NCBI RefSeq assembly: GCF_965215815.1
Contig: NZ_CBDCEO010000012.1
Span: 186,001-250,000 of the forward strand
Length of the DNA stretch: 64,000 nucleotides
Source: Poriferisodalis sp965215815
GTDB taxonomy: Bacteria > Actinomycetota > Acidimicrobiia > Acidimicrobiales > Poriferisodalaceae
Reading direction: 5' to 3'
Both the position numbers and the translations under genes were made by a program. Of the stretch, positions 10,201-17,037 are shown in pieces. Position 1 is the stretch's first letter. Every line of letters starts with the position of its first letter. The notes under the pieces were generated by a model. The model saw nothing but the letters and a program-made list of their open reading frames with translations. It did no database searches and was not told the origin of the DNA.

Positions 10201-10317
10201 GGCGATGAGCAAGAGACGGATATCGGATTGGACAGTTGCTTCTGTCCGACCTGGCGCGGCGCGATTGCACAGCCGAGCTACCACCGTCTTGAGGTCGAGA
10301 GGGGGGTGGGTGCTCAC
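7261..10317 (-). CDS. Type IIG-like restriction-modification enzyme (nuclease, N6-adenine methyltransferase and target recognition in one chain)
   Basis: The 1018-residue protein carries a probable PD-(D/E)XK nuclease at the N-terminus (D65, then E74-V-K76 in the stretch RIDIEMGHTVIEVKKS). An N6-adenine methyltransferase domain follows, with SAM motif I VLDPSCGSGTF (351-361) and catalytic NPPW (562-565). The C-terminal 400 residues probably hold target recognition. One chain with both activities matches type IIG, or type I-like single-chain, systems. It starts at GTG 10317. No specificity subunit, BREX or DISARM partner is adjacent. Its base composition is visibly lower in GC than its neighbours, which suggests transfer. 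Confidence 0.82.
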   Translation of the reverse strand: MSTHPPLDLKTVVARLCNRAAPGRTEATVQSDIRLLLIASGLNISEDDMLDVTLEAPLGDRRRIDIEMGHTVIEVKKSLAGGASLNDATSQLAGYVAERCRQLGQRYVGIVTDGRDWHLFHFAADSLSPISTYCLDPALAEPEPLITWLAAVLVTQQQIAPTREAISNRLGADSPGHALERATLRALYDANRENPEIQVKQELWAKLLTTALGTQFSSDEDDLFVEHTLLVATAECVAHAVLNYPITQLTPSNLLRGELFAQQSQIHGVVDHDFFDWPLNCGESGSIWIAALARRLQQFDWSSVTHDVMKTIYESVIGVDTRRRLGEYYTPDFLAESMIEEVVTDPLKMTVLDPSCGSGTFLFHAVRKYLEAAEGAGIANGDAVVGVAKSVYGVDVHPVAVTLARVTYLLAIGTERLAAPDRGPLRIPVFLGDALQWGQRGDIFASETLNVSTGDGAHLFADQLRFPQALLNDADRFDSLITDLAEMATTREPSSRPTLFGSITTRHGLSSNDAAILRATFEAMCRLHDERRDHIWGYYVRNLARPAWLTLPDNRCDVLIGNPPWLAYRHMTASMKAIFREMSTSRGLWSGKHVATHQDLADLFVVRAVEQYLAPGGSFGFVMPAGVLTRAQSNGLRSGNFPLGKGDNLRVQWETPWDLSPISHTFFPRTACVAFGKRSETHLSMPTQVERWSGRLRNPSLPWDCIRSTLSRSLQESQTVEATQWTSPYKNRFRNGANVYPRLLTTIRSDQEPPLGVGAGRRAVRSDRGIYAKHAWKTLPELHGVVEREFIFPMLLGESVLPFLQRQPVEVLLPFNGSRIMTDEEIDTYDGFARWWQTARALWAEHGGVSLDLQDSLDHYRKLTSQYPLTPLRVVYAVSGMHVAACRVLNDDALVEHQLNWAPVSSENEGTYLCAVLNSVAVTSAVEPYMVSGKGGGRHIGPHLWKLPIPDYDDQDDSHRRLASLGARAEQFVADLDIPVMKAHGRMRARVRASIAASDLGPEIEDAVTGLLGTTGRV

Positions 10318-10397
10318 CCGTTCGACTGTAACGGTGCAGGTCCTGAGCCCACTTGCAATCTGACCTCACAAGAATCCCGCGACTCGGCATGTCCGGG

Positions 10398-11522
10398 TTA
10401 GCGAATGCGCAACGGCTGCCAGCGACGGTAGGTGGCACTACGCCACAGCCATTCGAGGGGCCCGAACCCGAATCTCGCTAGCCACGCCTGTGACCACCAG
10501 AGCTGAAGCACCCACACGCTCACCACGAAGACGGCGATGCTGCTGCGGGTGAGCGAAACGTCACCGAGCAGCCATCGAAGCACCACTATGCCCACCGCAG
10601 TCTGCGTGAGGTAGTTCGTGAGCGCCATCTGTCCCACGGCTCGGATGCGTCGGCGCGCTGGCGAGTCGCTTCTGCGATTCCACAGCACGATCAAGCTCAG
10701 GTAACCCAGGCAGATGGGCACGGTGGCAACCGTGTTCGGAATGGTTCCTGCGATGGCCCAGTCGATGTCGAAATCGGTTCCCACCGTCAGGGCGAGCCCT
10801 GCACCCGACAGCGGCAGCCCGATGCCCAGACCCCATGCCGCCACGCGGCGGTAGAACGACGGCGTCCGGTGGCCGCTCATGACGCCGGTGCGGTACAGCG
10901 CCACGCCGATGAGCATGGCGCCCAAGGCTCGCCCGAAGTAGTCCGCGAAAAACCACGTTTCTACGACGTCGTAGTAGTCGCCGTAGTGCCAGAAGTCGAT
11001 GAGGACGCTGGAAAAGCTGCGCAGCGACGACTGCACACTCCAGGAGATGACAGCCACTGCTGCGTAGAACGCACCGCCCAACGCAAAGAGCACTTTGGGC
11101 TGCAGTCGCCGCAGCGCAAGCACGACCGGGGCGCACAAGGCGTACACCGTGAGCACGTCGCCGTCCCACACGAGCAGATGCACCACGCCCATACCGAGCA
11201 GCAGTGCGTTGCGCCACAGGCCCAGCAGCGCGCTGCGCCGACCCTTCGCAGCGGCGCGCTCAGCGAACAGCACGATGCCTGCGCCGAACAGCATGGAGAA
11301 CAGGCCCATGAACTTCTGGTCGGCGAAGATCTCTCCGGCACCGCCGACGAGCCAGTCCAGCAGCGTCCGCGATCCGGCTGCGTCGAGATTGGTATACGCC
11401 GCCGCGGGCAGGCCGAACGAGACGGCGTTCATGACCAAGATGCCGAGCACTGCCACCCCGCGCACCGCATCGAGGGTGGAATTCCGCTCACTTGACGGCG
11501 TTGCCGAGGCCTCCGACGACAT
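10398..11522 (-). CDS. DUF418 (YeiB-type) integral membrane protein
   Basis: The 374-residue polytopic protein starts RNSTLDAVRGVAVLGILVMN, the family N-terminal hallmark. About eight to ten hydrophobic helices follow, and the C-terminal DUF418 block contains AVGQMALTNYLTQTAVG and the closing FGFGPLEWLWRSATY. The family is related to membrane acyltransferases and is widespread, but no biochemical function is established. The gene is separate from both neighbours and lies between the alcohol dehydrogenase and the restriction-modification gene, all on the minus strand. Confidence 0.88.
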   Translation of the reverse strand: MSSEASATPSSERNSTLDAVRGVAVLGILVMNAVSFGLPAAAYTNLDAAGSRTLLDWLVGGAGEIFADQKFMGLFSMLFGAGIVLFAERAAAKGRRSALLGLWRNALLLGMGVVHLLVWDGDVLTVYALCAPVVLALRRLQPKVLFALGGAFYAAVAVISWSVQSSLRSFSSVLIDFWHYGDYYDVVETWFFADYFGRALGAMLIGVALYRTGVMSGHRTPSFYRRVAAWGLGIGLPLSGAGLALTVGTDFDIDWAIAGTIPNTVATVPICLGYLSLIVLWNRRSDSPARRRIRAVGQMALTNYLTQTAVGIVVLRWLLGDVSLTRSSIAVFVVSVWVLQLWWSQAWLARFGFGPLEWLWRSATYRRWQPLRIR

Positions 11523-11565
11523 CGGAGTCAGTCGAGGTCTTGGGCGCCGCAGGTCGACTGCGGGG

Positions 11566-12657
11566 TCAGTCGAAGGTGATGACGGTTCGGTTTGAGGTGC
11601 CGGCCTTCATCCACGAGTAGCCCTCGTTGACCTGTTCGAGGGCGATGCGTCCCGAGATCATCTCGTCCAGCATGAGGCGCCCGTCCAGATAGAGCTCCAC
11701 CATCATCGGGATGTCTCTGCGGAACTGGTTCGAGCCCATCATCGAGCCCTGCAGCTTCTTCTCTGACAGGAAGTCGATGCCGCGCAGCTCGACCCTGGTC
11801 TTGGAGGGAACCATGCCGATCACGGTGGCCGTGCCGCCGATGTCGAGCATCCCGAATGCCTGCTGGACTGTCTGAGCGAGACCGATGGCTTCGAAGCTGT
11901 ACTCCACGCCGCCGCCGGTCATGTCCTTGACGGCGGTGACGACGTCGTCCACCTCGCTGGCATTGACCGTGTCGGTGGCGCCGAGCTGGCGGGCTGTCTC
12001 GAGCTTCTCGTCGGTCATGTCGACAGCGATGATGCGGCCCGCCCCGGCGACCCGCGCACCCTGCACGGCCGAGAGCCCGATGCCGCCGCAGCCGATCACG
12101 CAGACCACGCTGCCGACCCCGACGCCGGCGGTATTCACTGCTGCGCCGAAGCCCGTGGTGACACCGCAGCCAATGAGGCACGCCCGATCGAGCGGCATGT
12201 CAGGGCGGATCTTCACCAACGCGTTCTGGTGCACCAGCAACTCCTCGGCGAATCCCCCGAGACGAGCCATCTGGCCGACTTCGGTGCCGTCGTCCCGGCT
12301 GAGCCGGGCGGCTGCGTCCTTCGGGCGGGATGTTGCCCGGACGTTGGTGCAGCGATGAGGATTGCCCGACAGGCAGCGATGACACTGGCCGCAGAAGATC
12401 GACAGGCAGGCCACGACATGGTCGCCCGCAGAGACGTAGTTGACGTCAGAACCGACCGCCTCGACCACGCCGGCGGACTCGTGGCCCATCACCAGGGGGA
12501 GCGGTGTGCGGAACAGGCCCTCCATGAAATGCAGATCGCTGTGGCACAGACCGGCACCGACGGTGCGGATCAGCACCTCGTTCGGGCCGGGCGCGTCAAT
12601 ACGCAGATCCTCGATTACCAAGTCTCCCGGCTGTTCGCAGAGCACAGCAGCCTTCAT
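11566..12657 (-). CDS. Zinc-dependent alcohol dehydrogenase (MDR superfamily)
   Basis: The 363-residue protein has all hallmarks of long-chain zinc alcohol dehydrogenases. GLCHSDLHFMEG gives the catalytic-zinc Cys, GHESAGVV the GHE motif, and CGQCHRCLSGNPHRC the four structural-zinc cysteines. The Rossmann motif is GCGGIGLSAVQGA. It resembles class III-like or mycothiol-associated aldehyde/alcohol dehydrogenases of actinobacteria, and the substrate is unknown. The start ATG at 12657 diverges from the AhpD-like gene at 12829. Confidence 0.88.
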   Translation of the reverse strand: MKAAVLCEQPGDLVIEDLRIDAPGPNEVLIRTVGAGLCHSDLHFMEGLFRTPLPLVMGHESAGVVEAVGSDVNYVSAGDHVVACLSIFCGQCHRCLSGNPHRCTNVRATSRPKDAAARLSRDDGTEVGQMARLGGFAEELLVHQNALVKIRPDMPLDRACLIGCGVTTGFGAAVNTAGVGVGSVVCVIGCGGIGLSAVQGARVAGAGRIIAVDMTDEKLETARQLGATDTVNASEVDDVVTAVKDMTGGGVEYSFEAIGLAQTVQQAFGMLDIGGTATVIGMVPSKTRVELRGIDFLSEKKLQGSMMGSNQFRRDIPMMVELYLDGRLMLDEMISGRIALEQVNEGYSWMKAGTSNRTVITFD

Positions 12658-12828
12658 GTCACGTCCCCTTGCGTTGGTCGGCCGTCCGAGGTGGCCGCAA
12701 TTGGTTCAGGCCGAGACTAGGCGCGAGTCCGAACGCATGTGCCTGGAAAGTCCGGTGGGCACAGCGGTGCACTTGTGGTTGCTGCGGTAGCGTCGATGGC
12801 AGCGAGAAATCCGCGCCGAGGGGGAGTC

Positions 12829-13425
12829 ATGGCCAACGAGCACGGCTACTTGCCGAAGGTGACCGAGCTGGACGACAAGCAGCAACGGCGCTTGGACACG
12901 TGGTACGCGAAGGCCTACACCGACGACAACCTGTTCCGGACCCTTGCCGCTGACGAGGCCACCATTGACCTGTTCCTCGGCTGGGTCGGTGCCGTGTACG
13001 GCGGCCATCCCGACGAGGATCCGGGCGCGCTCGATCGGCACATGATCGAGCTGTGCCGCATCCGGATGGCGAACCGGAACGAGTGCTTCCACTGAAGCCT
13101 CGTGCGAAGCGCATCGTTGGTGCGCACTGGGCTCACAGACGAAGTCGTCGCACAGCTCACCGACTACGAGGCCTCGGAGCTGCCCGAGTCGTGGAAGGCC
13201 GCACTGGCGCTGTGCGATTGGCTGTCGGGCTTCGAACACTCGGGCAAGATCCCGCCCGAGATGTATGGGCGGTTGGGCGTTCACTTCAACGAGCAGCAGA
13301 TTCTGCGCCTCGGTGCGCTGCTTGCTTCTGCGAGTGGATGGCACAGGATGATCGAGGCATTCGGCATTCGACCCGACCACTACCAGGCGGGCCAGTCAGC
13401 ACCGTGGGCGGCCGCGGCGGGCTGA
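12829..13425 (+). CDS. AhpD-like / carboxymuconolactone decarboxylase family protein, candidate selenoprotein (in-frame UGA)
   Basis: Two reading-frame pieces in the same frame (12829-13092 and 13096-13425) are separated only by TGA at 13093-13095. Read through, they give 198 residues with an AhpD/CMD-type active site CFH-U, where residue 86 is Cys and residue 89 is the UGA position. Relatives carry a CxxC redox pair here. The helix downstream (SLVRSASLVRTGLTDEVV) and the C-terminal half read as a normal CMD protein, with no decay. A SECIS-like hairpin follows the UGA. The start ATG at 12829 is preceded by a GAGGGGGAG ribosome site. Such proteins reduce peroxides or disulfides. The alternative is a pseudogene or sequencing error (TGC to TGA). 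Confidence 0.7.
13109..13125 (+). promoter_or_regulatory. Candidate bacterial SECIS hairpin for selenocysteine insertion
   Basis: The RNA can form seven consecutive pairs between 13109-13115 and 13119-13125 (five Watson-Crick, one G-U, then C-G) closing a GUU triloop. The loop starts with G followed by U, and it begins 20 nucleotides after the UGA at 13093-13095. These properties match the published bacterial SECIS model: a short GC-rich stem, G among the first two loop bases, and a spacing of roughly 16-37 nt. It lies within the coding sequence, as bacterial SECIS elements do. Confidence 0.55.
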
Positions 13426-13548
13426 GCCAGGGACGCAGATGTCGAACCGGCCCGTCCGTCTCCGAAACGCTCGCCCTCCCCAGACTCGCCTAGCTTTCGG
13501 AGCCGTGACAGAAGTGGCACCGGCCGCATCCGACGCCGCACCGCAGGA

Positions 13549-14427
13549 ATGACCGGCGTTCGAAACTGGCTCGCAGGGGCACGACCCCGTACCTGGCCCG
13601 CATCGCTGGTGCCGCCGTTCGTGGGCACTGCAGCCTCGGATGCCGCGGCAGCCGGTGCGATCGTGTGGTGGCGGGCTGTCTGCGCGCTGGTCGTGTCGTT
13701 GTTCATCCAGATTGCGGTGAACTACGCCAACGACTACAGCGACGGCGTGCGAGGCACCGATGTCGCCCGGGTGGGCCCCCAACGCCTCGTGGCATCGGGC
13801 GCTGCTTCGCCGAATGCCGTGCGCAATGCCGCGTTCGCCGCGTTCGGGGTGGCGGCAGCGGTCGGCGTGGTCGTCGCAGCAGCAGTGTCGTGGTGGCTAA
13901 TCGCGGCGGGAGCGGCGTCGATCCTGGCTGCGTGGTACTACACCGGTGGCCGGCGGCCGTACGGCTATCGCGGCCTCGGCGAGCTCTTCGTGTTCGTCTT
14001 CTTCGGGCTGGTAGCGACTGCGGGGTCGGCATTCGTGCAAGACGCCCGCCTGACCGTTCTAGGTCTCGCTGCGTCGGTGCCCGTCGGGCTGGGCTCGGTG
14101 GCGTTGCTGATCTCGAACAACCTGCGGGACTTGCCCACCGACGAGCAGGCGGGCAAGCGCACGCTGGCGGTGCGCGTCGGCGATCGGCCGACCAGGGCGA
14201 TGTACGTGACCGTCGTGTTCATCGTCGTGATCTCGCCGCTGTACCTGTCGCTGCTGCGACCTTGGGCGATCCTCGGGCTCGCCTCGGTCGTGGTGGCCAT
14301 CTCGCCGGTGCGCACGGTGCTGCGCGGCGCCACTGGCAAGGAACTGGTTGCCGTGCTGGCCGGGACCGGGCGGCTCCAACTCGTCGTGGGCGCGCTGCTC
14401 ACGGTCGGATTGGTCTTGGGCGCATGA
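13549..14427 (+). CDS. menA: 1,4-dihydroxy-2-naphthoate polyprenyltransferase MenA
   Basis: The 292-residue membrane enzyme attaches a polyprenyl chain to 1,4-dihydroxy-2-naphthoate in menaquinone synthesis. It shows the first aspartate-rich motif NYANDYSDG (about residues 58-66) and the second NNLRDLPTDEQAGKRTLAVRVG (about 185-205), with eight or nine hydrophobic helices and an N-terminal ARPRTWPAS. The ATG at 13549 overlaps the stop of a 15-codon frame (13505-13552). The menaquinone methyltransferase menG lies nearby on the other strand. Confidence 0.93.
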   Translation: MTGVRNWLAGARPRTWPASLVPPFVGTAASDAAAAGAIVWWRAVCALVVSLFIQIAVNYANDYSDGVRGTDVARVGPQRLVASGAASPNAVRNAAFAAFGVAAAVGVVVAAAVSWWLIAAGAASILAAWYYTGGRRPYGYRGLGELFVFVFFGLVATAGSAFVQDARLTVLGLAASVPVGLGSVALLISNNLRDLPTDEQAGKRTLAVRVGDRPTRAMYVTVVFIVVISPLYLSLLRPWAILGLASVVVAISPVRTVLRGATGKELVAVLAGTGRLQLVVGALLTVGLVLGA

Positions 14428-14501
14428 GCCTCGTCTACCCAGTGTCGGAAGTCTTGCAACCTGCGGCATCTCGGCCGCGATCCACCAAGATGTCGCGATG
14501 A
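14424..14501 (+). other. Bridging mini-ORF between menA and the ybaK-like gene (25 codons)
   Basis: The frame starts with an ATG that overlaps the menA stop (ATGA, 14424-14427). It runs without interruption to a TGA that overlaps the next start codon (ATGA, 14498-14501). The peptide would begin MSLVYPVSEV and end STKMSR. Nothing suggests a functional peptide; the notable point is the exact 4-base overlap at both ends, which would let ribosomes pass from menA to the next gene. Confidence 0.4.
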
Positions 14502-14989
14502 GCTCCGAGGCAGTCCTGGATCATCTCGCAACGCTTGGCGTGGCATTCGAGTTGGTGGAATGCGATCCCGATTTCGCCGACACGGCGCAGTTCTGCGAGC
14601 GGTACGGGTACTCGATGGACGCATCGGCCAACGCCATCTGCGTGGTGGGCAAGTCGGCCGAGCGGCCGATGGCGTGCTGCGTGGTGCTCGCCACGACCCG
14701 GCTTGACGTGAACGGCATCGTGCGGCGCAGGCTGGGAACCCGCAAGGCATCGTTCGCAGATGCCTCTGAGACCATCGAGCGCACCGGCATGATGATCGGC
14801 GGCGTCACACCGTTCGGATTGCCCGACGACATTCCCGTGTGGATCGACAGCAGGGTCATGGACTGCGATGCGATCATCGTGGGAGGTGGCTCGCGTGACT
14901 GCAAGATCCTGTGCCCGCCTGCCTCGCTCGCTGAACTTCCCACAGCCGAGGTAGTCCCCGATCTCGCCAAGACGGTGCCGGAGGCCTAG
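14498..14989 (+). CDS. YbaK/EbsC-type aminoacyl-tRNA deacylase-like protein
   Basis: The 163-residue single-domain protein belongs to the YbaK/prolyl-tRNA-synthetase-associated family, which removes misacylated amino acids from tRNA. Recognisable parts are ANAICVVGK (the family has a lysine in this strand), RRRLGTRKASFADAS and GMMIGGVTPFGLP, the last being the typical GGVxPFG loop. The start ATG at 14498 overlaps a preceding mini-ORF stop. It lies downstream of menA on the same strand, but a functional link is not evident. Confidence 0.83.
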   Translation: MSSEAVLDHLATLGVAFELVECDPDFADTAQFCERYGYSMDASANAICVVGKSAERPMACCVVLATTRLDVNGIVRRRLGTRKASFADASETIERTGMMIGGVTPFGLPDDIPVWIDSRVMDCDAIIVGGGSRDCKILCPPASLAELPTAEVVPDLAKTVPEA

Positions 14990-15013
14990 ACAGACTCCGC
15001 CTGCGGGCGCTAA

Positions 15014-15727
15014 TCAGGCGTCTCGCGTTGCCGTGATCAGTTGAGCGATGCCTCCGCTGAGCGCGTCCCGCTGAACATTGTGGAAGCCCGCCCCGGCGAT
15101 CCGGGAGAGCAGTTCTGGCACCGCGGGCAGGTACGCCACCGATTCGGGCAGGTAGCGGTAGGCCGAACGGCTCGAGAGCAGGCTGCCGACGGCGGGAACG
15201 ATCTTGCCGAAGTACAACTTGTGCCCCGCTCTCAGCACTGGGTTGGCGGGTTCGGCGACTTCGAGCATCGCCACTCGAGCGCCGGGCCGAAGCACCCGAG
15301 CCAACTCTGCGAAGAAGCGATCGAGGTCGGCGAAATTTCGCAGCGCGAAGCCGCAGGTTGCACCGGCAAGCCAGCCCTCGCGCACGCCGAGGCTCAGCGC
15401 ATCGGAACGCACCAGCGGAGCACGGGTTGTCGCCGCTTGGAGCATGCCGGCGGAGAAATCGACTCCGACGGCGAACAAGCCCGCCGCCTCAAGTTCGTTG
15501 CACAGATCGCCGGTGCCGCAGGCCAGATCAACCACGGTCTCGCCCGGCTGAAGGCCCAGGGCCGCCACCGCTCGTCGCCGCCACCGGGTGTCGAGCCGAA
15601 ATGTCAGCAGGCGGTTCAGCAGGTCGTAGCGCGGCGCGATCTCGTCGAACATCAGCTGGACAGTGTCTGCCTTGTCCTGCGGACTGGGCAGCTCGGACCG
15701 CCTCCGTCGACGCAGACGCAGACTCAC
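15014..15727 (-). CDS. menG: Demethylmenaquinone methyltransferase MenG (UbiE family)
   Basis: The 237-residue SAM-dependent methyltransferase catalyses the last step of menaquinone synthesis. Motifs are FDEIAPRYDLLNRLLTF near the start, the SAM-binding VVDLACGTGDL, and ATCGFALRNFADLDRFFAELARVLRPGARV, all typical of UbiE/MenG. I chose the GTG at 15727 because it overlaps the upstream gene's stop as GTGA; the open frame continues further upstream without a better start. It lies convergent with the YbaK-like gene and close to menA, supporting a menaquinone role. Confidence 0.9.
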   Translation of the reverse strand: MSLRLRRRRRSELPSPQDKADTVQLMFDEIAPRYDLLNRLLTFRLDTRWRRRAVAALGLQPGETVVDLACGTGDLCNELEAAGLFAVGVDFSAGMLQAATTRAPLVRSDALSLGVREGWLAGATCGFALRNFADLDRFFAELARVLRPGARVAMLEVAEPANPVLRAGHKLYFGKIVPAVGSLLSSRSAYRYLPESVAYLPAVPELLSRIAGAGFHNVQRDALSGGIAQLITATRDA

Positions 15728-16158
15728 CGGAACCAGACGCGTCGATGACTGCGGCTGATCGGGTGGAAGAGCAGCACTAGCAGCAAGACGTCGAACATGA
15801 GGCGCATGAAGATCCCGAGCTGGAAGCTGGTGCGGGCACCCCACCACAGCGTCGCCACCGTCGAGTAGACCGCCGCTGCGGAACACAGCCAGTGGCCCCA
15901 TCGCCGCTCGTTGGCGGTTCCCAAGCCGCCCCCGACGAGTGAGCCGCCGAGCAGCACGGTCACGGCCAGCGGCACGATGCTGTCGCCGAGCTCGATAGCT
16001 GTGCGCTCGCTGGCGAACAGCGAGACGATGCTCTCAAACACGTCGAGGGCGAGTTGCCAGTCGATGCGGTTGCCGAACAGCAGCAGGACCGCGGAGAAGT
16101 AGCACAGCAGCACGGCGCTGTAGAGCGTCTGAGGCTGGCTGCGGTTCAGCCACCGCAT
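15724..16158 (-). CDS. Small integral membrane protein, unknown function
   Basis: About 144 residues with four hydrophobic segments (around residues 12-30, 45-70, 80-105 and 110-130) after a polar start MRWLNRSQPQTLYSAV. A GTG at 16167 in the same frame is an alternative start. The longer frame to 16314 would overlap the mshD start and is less likely. The stop overlaps the menG start by four bases, so the two are translationally coupled. I do not recognise a named family; membrane proteins of this size are seen next to menG in related bacteria as far as I recall. Confidence 0.65.
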   Translation of the reverse strand: MRWLNRSQPQTLYSAVLLCYFSAVLLLFGNRIDWQLALDVFESIVSLFASERTAIELGDSIVPLAVTVLLGGSLVGGGLGTANERRWGHWLCSAAAVYSTVATLWWGARTSFQLGIFMRLMFDVLLLVLLFHPISRSHRRVWFR

Positions 16159-16272
16159 CTGGTTCACCGGGCAAGTGTGGCACCTGCGCCCACACGATCC
16201 GCTTCGGCGTGACGCATGCGTTGAGCTGGCACGGCCTGAGAGCCTCGACCGCGCAGCATTAGCCTTCTGGTA

Positions 16273-17037
16273 GTGAGTGCCGATCCCGTCATCTCGATCG
16301 GTGCCGATCAGCACGGCGCTGTCGTGGAGGCCAACGCTGCACAGTGGCCGCCGGGAGCGCTGGCCGCAGCCTTAGGACGGCAACTCGACAACGTTGCAGG
16401 ACCGGTGTCGGTCTGGATCGACCATCCCGATCACACCGAAGCGGCGGGCAGCGATCCGGCGCCTTCGCAGACTGCGCTCGGGCGTGAACTGACATCGCTG
16501 TGTCTGACGTTCGAGCGCGATCTGTACCGGATGGAGCGGTCCCTGCCGATGGATCAGCCCAGCGGAATCGAGACGCGTTCGTTCGTGGTCGGCCAGGACG
16601 AGCAGGCTTGGGTGGAGGTCAACAACCGGGCGTTCTCGCAGCACCGCGAGCAGGGCGGATGGACGCTTGCTCAGGTCGCTGAGCGCCAAGCCGAGCCGTG
16701 GTTCGACGCCGACGGTTTCCGGGTGTACGACCTCGACGGGCAGATCGTTGCCTACTGCTGGACGAAGGTGCACAACGATGAGGACCCGCCGGTCGGCGAG
16801 GTGTACGTCATCGCGGTGGATCCCCAGTACCACGGCCGGGGACTCGGCCGAGCCCTCACGCTGGCCGGTTACGAGCATCTCTTTGACGCAGGCCTGACCC
16901 GGGCCATGCTCTACGTCGACGCCGACAACACGCCGGCCGTCACGCTCTACGGGGACCTCGGCCTCGAGATTGCCGTTGTGCGACGGCTGTTCACGGGCAT
17001 CGGACCGCTTTCGCCCTACGGCACTGGCCGGTCGTGA
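16273..17037 (+). CDS. mshD: Mycothiol synthase MshD (GNAT acetyltransferase)
   Basis: This enzyme acetylates the cysteinyl-glucosaminyl-inositol precursor to form mycothiol. The C-terminal GNAT domain (about residues 95-254) is clear: VNNRAFSQHREQGGWT, YCWTKVH, GEVYVIAVDPQYHGRGLGRALT (acetyl-CoA loop) and LYVDADNTPAVTLYGDLGL. The N-terminal domain that duplicates this fold in MshD is short and poorly preserved, and the protein (254 residues) is smaller than the usual 300 or so. Start GTG at 16273; the stop overlaps the rlmN start as GTGA. Mycothiol marks the host as actinobacterial. Confidence 0.85.
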   Translation: MSADPVISIGADQHGAVVEANAAQWPPGALAAALGRQLDNVAGPVSVWIDHPDHTEAAGSDPAPSQTALGRELTSLCLTFERDLYRMERSLPMDQPSGIETRSFVVGQDEQAWVEVNNRAFSQHREQGGWTLAQVAERQAEPWFDADGFRVYDLDGQIVAYCWTKVHNDEDPPVGEVYVIAVDPQYHGRGLGRALTLAGYEHLFDAGLTRAMLYVDADNTPAVTLYGDLGLEIAVVRRLFTGIGPLSPYGTGRS

